Shown one piece after another: positions 52,217 through 57,028 of a DNA stretch of 57,028 bases. The position numbers and the translations under genes are program-made. The stretch comes from Desulfobacterales bacterium (GTDB taxonomy: Bacteria > Desulfobacterota > Desulfobacteria > Desulfobacterales > Desulfosalsimonadaceae): positions 1 through 57,028 of the forward strand of contig JAGXKN010000021.1 in the NCBI GenBank assembly GCA_018335195.1, in the 5' to 3' direction. The first letter of the stretch is position 1, and the number at the start of each line of letters is the position of its first letter. The notes under the pieces were generated by a model, which searched no databases, was not told the origin of the DNA, and worked only from the letters and a program-made list of their open reading frames with translations.

Positions 52217-52599
52217 AGCTGCACAGCGACGTCCGCGAAAGCGTTTTTCCTGTTATCCGGTTTGGCAAGAGCTGACCCCGGTCCTCGCGCAATGCGCCAG
52301 CCCCGTCAATCTCCGCACCAGGAAACTCTACCGGCTTTAACAGACTGATCAAGGCTTTCCGGTCCCAATGGTTTATCTTTGAGTTCCGGTGGTTTTGAAG
52401 CCTTTCGGGACTATTCGTTCTGACAACCCAAATCCAGGTGTGATAACGCAAATTTAACCACCATCGGTTAAGGCTTGGGGAACCGGTATCAGTGCCCGGC
52501 CGGGCACTGATACCGCTCAGCTTCTTTTCTGTTTTTTCATTGCCTATTGCAGTCTGTAGCTCTCCCAGGTGCATTCAATGATATGCGCCCGGTTCGCCG
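52217..52599. other. intergenic region beyond the desulfurase-like gene
   Basis: No supported gene. The main structure is the palindrome at 52485-52514. GC content begins to fall towards the right. Confidence 0.4.
52485..52514. repeat. perfect 30-bp palindrome
   Basis: Half-sites GGTATCAGTGCCCGG and its complement meet with no loop base, giving a 15-bp perfect stem. It may be a terminator-like or REP-type element; no U-run follows directly. Confidence 0.5.
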
Positions 52600-52818
52600 C
52601 TAAACAACCAGTTTTCCGGACCACTGCAACATGCTGTTGAACTTCAGTAATGCGATTCTCGGCCAAAGAAGATTGTCAAATTCAATGTGGGCAAAAATTG
52701 TTTTTGCCTTGGAGCGGACAGTGGCAAGCAAGGTGCAGATTTCAGGAGGTTCAGGAATATTCCATTCCATGGCAAGTATGTTGCAAATTTGAAGTGCCTT
52801 ATCTATAGGCTCTTGCAT
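52600..52818 (-). CDS. small hypothetical ORF in the AT-rich region
   Basis: A 72-codon frame (MQEPIDKALQICNILAMEWN...) with protein-like composition but no ribosome-binding site. Part of its DNA (52729-52776) is repeated at 56442-56489, where the frame is broken, so it may belong to a duplicated unit or simply be a repeat containing an open frame. No family recognised. Confidence 0.25.
   Translation of the reverse strand: MQEPIDKALQICNILAMEWNIPEPPEICTLLATVRSKAKTIFAHIEFDNLLWPRIALLKFNSMLQWSGKLVV
52729..52776. repeat. 48-bp direct repeat, copy 1
   Basis: The segment from CAAGGTGCAGATTTC to CCATGGCAAG recurs at 56442-56489 in the same orientation, with about five to seven mismatches over 48 bases. 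Confidence 0.6.
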
Positions 52819-52936
52819 TATTCGTAGAGAAAATCGACGGGAAAGCTATTTAAGGGGCTTTAGCCCCAGGAATCTCCATGATTCAAACAAATAATTGAGA
52901 TGAAAAATTTCTGTTAATCTCATTGGTTACAAAATA

Positions 52937-54241
52937 CTAAAAATGTTTTGGGCTGAAATCCGGCTTCTTGTATGGGAATTGGGTAGGAAATCTTTCTTTA
53001 TATAAACCATATTTACTTAATAATACTTTAAGGAATCTGGTTGCGAGAATCTTTTTTACCCTTCTTTTCCCCAAGGTGTTATCCATCAATGTCGTCATTG
53101 CTTCGAATATTTTTGGCGGGCATCCCTCAACTTTGATTGCATCCTTGCGAGACCTGTTGGATCGAACAGCGCAGTCACCAATTAACAGAACTTTTTCTGA
53201 ATTTTCCTTCGCCTTAACATCAGGTCCAAAACAAACTTCGAGTGGAGGTATCTTAACTCCCAAGTTGTCTTTACAGAAGCAGGAAAAAGTAATTCCGGCA
53301 CAAATTACACAGTTGGTACAAAAACGGTTGCCTGGCCATTGCACTGTAATTCCCATATCTGCCAAATGATATATACTTTCCAGATCCGACTGCCATTCGA
53401 GTGATCCGCATACGTCCTGAATTCTTTCCCCCAGAACAGAAATTGATTCCGTCTCAATGGGTTTCCCGCTAATTCCTGAAAATTTCAAGAGATGCTCCAC
53501 GGTGGCCGGATCAATACCTAAAACGGATGAACCAACTATATCACAAGTAAAGACATCTCTTCCGGTTATGAGCAAGTTCATGCGGTGGGCCCTACCCGAC
53601 GGTAAAGGTCCCTTTTCCATAGCATAGATTCCATCAATTACAGTTAACTTGGGCTTAATCTTTGTATTTAACAGGGCGATCATCTCATCCAGATCAAGCA
53701 TATGAAATTTCTTCTTGGATTTCATCGATAGGCAGCCCTTGAGGTTTTTCATGCCTAAAGAGACTTTTGTCATTGCATGGGTCTTAAGGACAGGGACATT
53801 AATTAAGAAATCAGATTCGACAGCAGAGCGAGCTACGTCAACATGCTTCTTTCCTAATTTGATTTGGACTTGGGCATCATTAAAATCAACTAGTTTTACA
53901 TCATGCTTCTTGGCGATCTTTCCTATGCCAGACCAGGAAAAACCTTTTAATGTGTTTGCACCAAGTTCTTTATTCACTGGGCTGCCTTCACCAATGGAAA
54001 TTTTCCTGCAACCTTTTTCTCTTAAAAGAATAATAATGTCTTCTATAAGCCGAGTGGTCGTAATCAATCCATATTTGGGCGCTGCACCTCCGAGACTCCA
54101 TACTATGTTTGGTTTTATCAAAATATTGTCGCTTGGATTCAGATCCTCAAGCCCCCCGATTAAGTCAATTCCCTTCTGAAGAGCGCCTATCGAGTCATCA
54201 TATTTTGTAATGGCAACCGCGCCATTGAACTGATTCGTCAT
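52937..54241 (-). CDS. DUF362 domain protein
   Basis: A 434-residue protein, ATG preceded by CAGGAGG. The core DUF362 pattern includes ILIKPNIVWSLGG, RLIEDIIILLREKGCRKISIGEGS, FLINVPVLKTHAMTKVSLGMKNLKGCLS and TVIDGIYAMEKGPLPSGRAHRMNLLITGRD. The C-terminal ~170 residues add cysteines (FCTNCVICAG, FSCFC) of unknown role. DUF362 proteins are often linked to Fe-S proteins and redox enzymes, but no activity is established. Codon use is AT-rich compared with genes left of 52 kb. GEMM riboswitch A lies about 220 bases upstream on the same strand and may control it. Confidence 0.8.
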   Translation of the reverse strand: MTNQFNGAVAITKYDDSIGALQKGIDLIGGLEDLNPSDNILIKPNIVWSLGGAAPKYGLITTTRLIEDIIILLREKGCRKISIGEGSPVNKELGANTLKGFSWSGIGKIAKKHDVKLVDFNDAQVQIKLGKKHVDVARSAVESDFLINVPVLKTHAMTKVSLGMKNLKGCLSMKSKKKFHMLDLDEMIALLNTKIKPKLTVIDGIYAMEKGPLPSGRAHRMNLLITGRDVFTCDIVGSSVLGIDPATVEHLLKFSGISGKPIETESISVLGERIQDVCGSLEWQSDLESIYHLADMGITVQWPGNRFCTNCVICAGITFSCFCKDNLGVKIPPLEVCFGPDVKAKENSEKVLLIGDCAVRSNRSRKDAIKVEGCPPKIFEAMTTLMDNTLGKRRVKKILATRFLKVLLSKYGLYKERFPTQFPYKKPDFSPKHF

Positions 54242-54465
54242 TTTAGCCTCCTGCTAATGCAGAATTTTGATTACTCCTCATTGCCCCGACTGCGAAGCGC
54301 ATGTAAGAAGAGTACATTCGGTTGATACCTATCTGCCTTACACCCGGATACCGATTTCTGTTGGATCATGATTTCACGTCCTTTGATAATTGGCAGATCA
54401 ATATCGCGCTTAATTAGATCATGACCTGTTCTCCCTTTGGTGACTGATGTTTGATAAGCCAGCAT

Positions 54466-54504
54466 AAAAAAGCCGAACTACCACTAATAAATGGCAGTCC
54501 GGCT
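54466..54504 (-). terminator. intrinsic terminator of riboswitch A
   Basis: On the minus strand AGCCGGACTGCCA pairs with TGGTAGTTCGGCT (one G-U pair) and is followed by TTTTTT. It directly follows the GEMM aptamer. Confidence 0.75.
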
Positions 54505-54592
54505 ATCTCTAAACCGAATCAACGATGAAAAGCGCTACCGAAAAGACCCGTGACTTTCCGTCCCAATCTTACGACTGGTTTGGCTTTCTCAT
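54505..54592 (-). ncRNA. GEMM-I-type riboswitch A (c-di-GMP/cGAMP)
   Basis: The minus strand reads GCCAAACC, a P2 stem capped by the GTAA tetraloop, then TGGGACGGAAAGTC and ACGGGTCT, the conserved core of GEMM-I riboswitches. By hand alignment to Vibrio Vc2 the ligand-selecting base 20 appears to be G, as in c-di-GMP-preferring members; I am not certain of this alignment. With the terminator at 54466-54504 it forms a transcriptional switch facing the DUF362 gene. Confidence 0.75.
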
Positions 54593-54596
54593 ACTT

Positions 54597-54627
54597 TTTA
54601 TATGCTCCCAAAAAACCGGGGTGTCAA
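54597..54627 (-). promoter_or_regulatory. promoter of riboswitch A
   Basis: TTGACA (54627-54622) and TATAAA (54602-54597), with a 19-base spacer, a few bases upstream of the aptamer. An identical arrangement precedes riboswitch B. Confidence 0.55.
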
Positions 54628-54868
54628 ATATTTTTGGCAGGTCTTTAAAATAATTTTCATTTCGTTGTGATAACCCGAAAGGGAGAATGCGGCTATGCCC
54701 TTCAAAAGTCCGATTCCGGGCATATTGCAAACTATCGTTTTCAATGTGGAACCCGGGACGGGCGATTTTGACATATACGAGAAACGCTATTCTCGATCAA
54801 TAGAATCGGTTGTATTCTATTGGCTATGATACTGATAATTTTGAAGCAGCTTATTTTTAAACAATCCC

Positions 54869-55951
54869 TTATTCTGGTGCTGCAATTCGGGCCACGCTTG
54901 TCGCTGTAAGACTTCCGAGCCACAAGTAGCCGTCAACTTCATTCACACTGGTGGTCGTATGATAGCGGCCTGTATGATCCTGCAGGTTGTGAACCACCTC
55001 ACCATTATAATTAAGGGCGATAACCCAGGCCATGGGTTCCGGTTCGCTAGCCCGTAGTGCTTCTGGCAGACGCATGATAATTTTACGCAAGAAAGGTCTG
55101 GGCAAAAGGCTGTCAATTTTTTTCTCTCGCGGGTATACCAAAGCAACCCAGAAAAGGCCATTGTGATTATAGGACAAATTATCGGGAAAACCTGGAAGGT
55201 TCTCCACAAAAATTTCTTCTTGTCCTGCTTTTTCCCCCTTAAGCCAGTAGCGAGTAATACGATAACGCATTGTTTCGTTAATCAGTATGTATGAGTCATC
55301 TGGCCCTAAGGCAACACCGTTTGCAAACGCAAGCCCTTCTAAATGCACTTGGATTTCAAACGTTTCTGGGTTCCAGGAAATAAGGCGACCGCTTGGTCTA
55401 TGTTCCATGTAGTCAAGAATGTTGTCGTGCAGGTCGAACCGAGTAGAGGCATCGGAAAACCATACTGTGCCGTCTTCGGCAACATCCAGATCATCCACAA
55501 AAAGCATCGGTTCGCCATTAATTTTGTCTGCAGCCAATTCAACTTTGTGATTACCGTCAGATGTTGCACTGTCAATATAGATTAGGCCCCTGAAAGCATC
55601 CGCAATATATAGGCGGTCATTGTGGAACTTCAAGCCTAAAGGCCGGCCACCTGTATTAACTAAGGTTTCAATTGTATCAATGTTTTCGAGTGAAAAACGT
55701 ACGATCGACCCGTCAGCAAGACCTGAATAAATCCTGCCATCACTGCCAAGTGCAGTGTCCTCGGGTCCTTGCGAGGAAGGGAGCGTAAAAATTTCAGCCT
55801 TGGCTAATCGATTATTCATGGCATAGGGACCGGAAAACCCAGGGTTTTCAGGAGGATTCCAAGCCAATGGGTCAATCGGTACGGGCCAAGTCAATAAGTA
55901 GACGATAGTCAAAAACACTAAACCCGCAACAACGTACACAACTTGGCGCAT
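54869..55951 (-). CDS. SMP-30/strictosidine synthase-like beta-propeller protein
   Basis: A 360-residue protein; the ATG at 55951 follows AGGGGG. An N-terminal hydrophobic helix (VVYVVAGLVFLTIVYLL) anchors it or exports it. The rest is a six-bladed propeller of the SMP-30/gluconolactonase/strictosidine-synthase superfamily, with repeats such as GPEDTALGSDGRIYSG, RPLGLKFHNDRLYIADAFRG, FVDDLDVAEDGTVWFSDAS and GFPDNLSYNHNGLFWVAL, which usually carry a metal-binding Glu/Asp/Asn site. A lactonase or hydrolase role is likely but the substrate is unknown. Riboswitch B and its terminator lie 230 bases upstream. Confidence 0.8.
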   Translation of the reverse strand: MRQVVYVVAGLVFLTIVYLLTWPVPIDPLAWNPPENPGFSGPYAMNNRLAKAEIFTLPSSQGPEDTALGSDGRIYSGLADGSIVRFSLENIDTIETLVNTGGRPLGLKFHNDRLYIADAFRGLIYIDSATSDGNHKVELAADKINGEPMLFVDDLDVAEDGTVWFSDASTRFDLHDNILDYMEHRPSGRLISWNPETFEIQVHLEGLAFANGVALGPDDSYILINETMRYRITRYWLKGEKAGQEEIFVENLPGFPDNLSYNHNGLFWVALVYPREKKIDSLLPRPFLRKIIMRLPEALRASEPEPMAWVIALNYNGEVVHNLQDHTGRYHTTTSVNEVDGYLWLGSLTATSVARIAAPE

Positions 55952-56181
55952 AAGAACCCCCTTGCTTTTGAATAAGGATATACGAGATGCCACGCTCCCT
56001 GCGATTTTTCAGATTCTCACGACTAATCAACCCCCTGTAGGCCATTATGAAGACTGTTTTGATTCCAAAACGATTCCTGAGCCGATCCATCAGGGGGACA
56101 GAGTCCACACATCCTCTTCTGGCCGGAATGCCTGCGATACAGCACAGAACAGAAAACTGCCCGACCCAACCAACAGGATCC

Positions 56182-56222
56182 AAAAAAAAAGCCGGACTGC
56201 AACAAGTAGTTGGCAATCCGGC
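56182..56222 (-). terminator. intrinsic terminator of riboswitch B
   Basis: GCCGGATTGCCAAC pairs with GTTGCAGTCCGGC (near-perfect) around a short loop, followed by nine T on the minus strand. Confidence 0.8.
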
Positions 56223-56305
56223 TATCTTTATCGAATTTTAAGAAAGCTCAGCGTCGAAAAGACCCGTGACTTTCCGTCCCAATCTTACGATTGGTTTGGC
56301 TTTAT
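56223..56305 (-). ncRNA. GEMM-I-type riboswitch B
   Basis: Same core as riboswitch A: GCCAAACC, a perfect P2 stem CCAATC-GTAA-GATTGG, GGGACGGAAAGTC and ACGGGTCT. Upstream and core sequence nearly match copy A, so one is a duplicate. It faces the SMP-30-like gene, which should be the regulated target. Confidence 0.78.
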
Positions 56306-56312
56306 CATACTT

Positions 56313-56343
56313 TTTATATGCTCCCAAAAAACCGGAGTGTCAA
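56313..56343 (-). promoter_or_regulatory. promoter of riboswitch B
   Basis: TTGACA (56343-56338), 19 bases, TATAAA (56318-56313), as in copy A. Confidence 0.55.
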
Positions 56344-56441
56344 ATATTTTTGGCAGATCTCTTAAAAAATTTTTCGCCTCTCCAAAAACGGCTATGCCCC
56401 TCCAGTAAGGCGAATTTCAGCCCGGAGCACATTGGCAGATT

Positions 56442-56489
56442 CAAGGTGCAAATTTCTGGAGGTTTGGGAATATTCCATTCCGTGGCAAG
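56442..56489. repeat. 48-bp direct repeat, copy 2
   Basis: Near-copy of 52729-52776, with the frame present there interrupted here. Confidence 0.6.
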
Positions 56490-56542
56490 AAGTGCACTTT
56501 TAATTCAGAACATATCAACTGATATAAAATCAAAAAGGCAGG

Positions 56543-56755
56543 TCAGTATAACTTCCACAGCAAACACTTCGATTCATTGCAGCGTCTATGAGCAATCCGA
56601 TTTCTCCGCCTTTCAATGGTAAATATGATCTTACACTCAAAAGGATCACGGATAATCTTTGTTACCTCCGGCATATCAATGTCTTTTGTCAGCCTTTTGT
56701 TGATCGCTTTCTGTGCATTGCCTTCTTTAAATCGATAATGATCCATGAATATCAT
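56543..56755 (-). CDS. small hypothetical protein downstream of riboswitch C
   Basis: A 70-residue frame, MIFMDHYRFKEGNAQKAINK and onward, with an excellent ribosome-binding site GGGGGAGG seven bases before the ATG. It is basic and contains two Cys; no family recognised. It starts 100 bases after the terminator of riboswitch C and so would be its target. The frame may be the front of a longer, now truncated gene, since the following sequence holds the duplicated 48-bp repeat. Confidence 0.4.
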   Translation of the reverse strand: MIFMDHYRFKEGNAQKAINKRLTKDIDMPEVTKIIRDPFECKIIFTIERRRNRIAHRRCNESKCLLWKLY

Positions 56756-56856
56756 GACCTATCCTCCCCCTATTTTCGGGTCTGATTTTAATGGAGTCGT
56801 TCTAGCCCCATTATCGCTTCCAGACAATGATTATAGGCCCGACTTCCCATACCTAC

Positions 56857-56892
56857 AAAAAGCCGAACTGCTCCATCTAAATAGCAGTCCGC
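56857..56892 (-). terminator. intrinsic terminator of riboswitch C
   Basis: GGCGGACTGCT pairs with AGCAGTTCGGC (one mismatch, one G-U) and is followed by TTTTT on the minus strand. Confidence 0.65.
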
Positions 56893-56979
56893 CTGTCTTT
56901 AAACCGAAACAATCAAAAACCAGTACCGAAAAGACCCGTGACTTTCCGTCCCAATTACACATTTGGCTTGGCTTTTTCA
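56893..56979 (-). ncRNA. GEMM-I-type riboswitch C, partly degenerate
   Basis: The minus strand has TTGGGACGGAAAGTC and ACGGGTCTTTTCGGTA as in copies A and B. The P2 hairpin has lost the GTAA tetraloop, and GCCAAACC reads GCCAAGCC. Ligand binding may be weakened or lost. Confidence 0.6.
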
Positions 56980-57028
56980 TAAATTACAGATCAATTTTGT
57001 CATAAAAATATATCAAGGATGGTTACAT

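Noticed and set aside
52173-52574. 133-codon minus-strand frame after the desulfurase-like gene
   Set aside because: It overlaps the end of the desulfurase gene, spans the 30-bp palindrome and shows no protein-family features.
54271-54465. 64-codon minus-strand frame right after the riboswitch A terminator
   Set aside because: The ATG touches the U-run of the terminator with no ribosome-binding site, and the product resembles nothing; it is treated as leader sequence of the DUF362 gene.
55872-56216. 114-codon minus-strand frame between riboswitch B and the SMP-30-like gene
   Set aside because: It overlaps the terminator and the start of a well-supported gene in another frame and has no family features.

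Overview
The window looks like a chromosomal segment from a strictly anaerobic, sulfur/amino-acid-metabolising member of the Desulfobacterota, probably close to Desulfobacterales. This rests on the gene content: a ferredoxin-linked 2-oxoacid oxidoreductase, an octaheme cytochrome, DsrE-like and URO-D/corrinoid-type proteins, sigma-54 activators and a probable selenocysteine codon. Most of it is GC-rich, with tight operons and overlapping stops and starts. From about 52.8 kb to the right edge it is clearly AT-richer and full of repeats, and looks acquired.

Layout. 1-0.7 kb: tail of an alpha/beta hydrolase, then wreckage (a sulfatase-maturase N-terminus abutting a transposase-like HTH fragment). 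0.7-5 kb: URO-D-family protein, GltS-type symporter, serine hydrolase. 5.2-9.2 kb (minus): polar amino-acid ABC importer plus an EamA exporter. 9.3-10.3 kb: decayed acyl-CoA synthetase and sigma-54 regulator remnants. 10.4-19.6 kb: a branched-chain amino-acid island with leucine dehydrogenase, XRE-cupin regulator, four-gene 2-oxoacid:ferredoxin oxidoreductase with a fused NAD(P)H/FAD-ferredoxin subunit, AzlCD, and an NSS symporter with a 34-residue MetS-like partner. 20-25 kb: D-2-hydroxyacid dehydrogenase, FitAB/VapBC-type toxin-antitoxin pair, DEAD-box helicase, N-formylglutamate amidohydrolase. 25-35.7 kb (minus): a long operon running FGE-fold protein, nucleotide-translocator-like/HEAT/cNMP-binding fusion, GshB-like ATP-grasp, and a five-gene dipeptide ABC importer.

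35.9-47.9 kb (plus): GNAT, a sigma-54 activator with a Cys-rich PAS domain, a -24/-12 promoter, thioredoxin, an octaheme c-type cytochrome with an in-frame TGA at a site I expect to be Cys, followed by a SECIS-like hairpin, and a DsrE-like protein. Next come a RimK-like ATP-grasp, a QueC-like PP-loop enzyme and a B12-type radical SAM protein, then two membrane class III nucleotide cyclases and a BASS/ACR3-type transporter. 47.9-52.2 kb: Cys-rich membrane protein, PlsC acyltransferase, GAF protein, a NifU-type scaffold with a zinc-ribbon tail, and a cysteine-desulfurase-like protein without the PLP lysine. 52.2-57 kb: DUF362 protein, SMP-30-like protein, and three GEMM-type (c-di-GMP/cGAMP) riboswitches on the minus strand, each with its own terminator.

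Strongest leads: (1) the probable selenocysteine octaheme cytochrome with its thioredoxin/DsrE operon and sigma-54 control; (2) the three GEMM riboswitches in the AT-rich island; (3) the ATP-grasp/QueC-like/radical SAM trio; (4) a cysteine desulfurase-like protein lacking its Schiff-base lysine, beside a modified NifU; (5) a MITE-like palindromic element family with a perfect 5-bp target duplication at one copy. No rRNA, tRNA or CRISPR array was recognised by eye. Motif searches were manual, so further copies of short repeats may have been missed.
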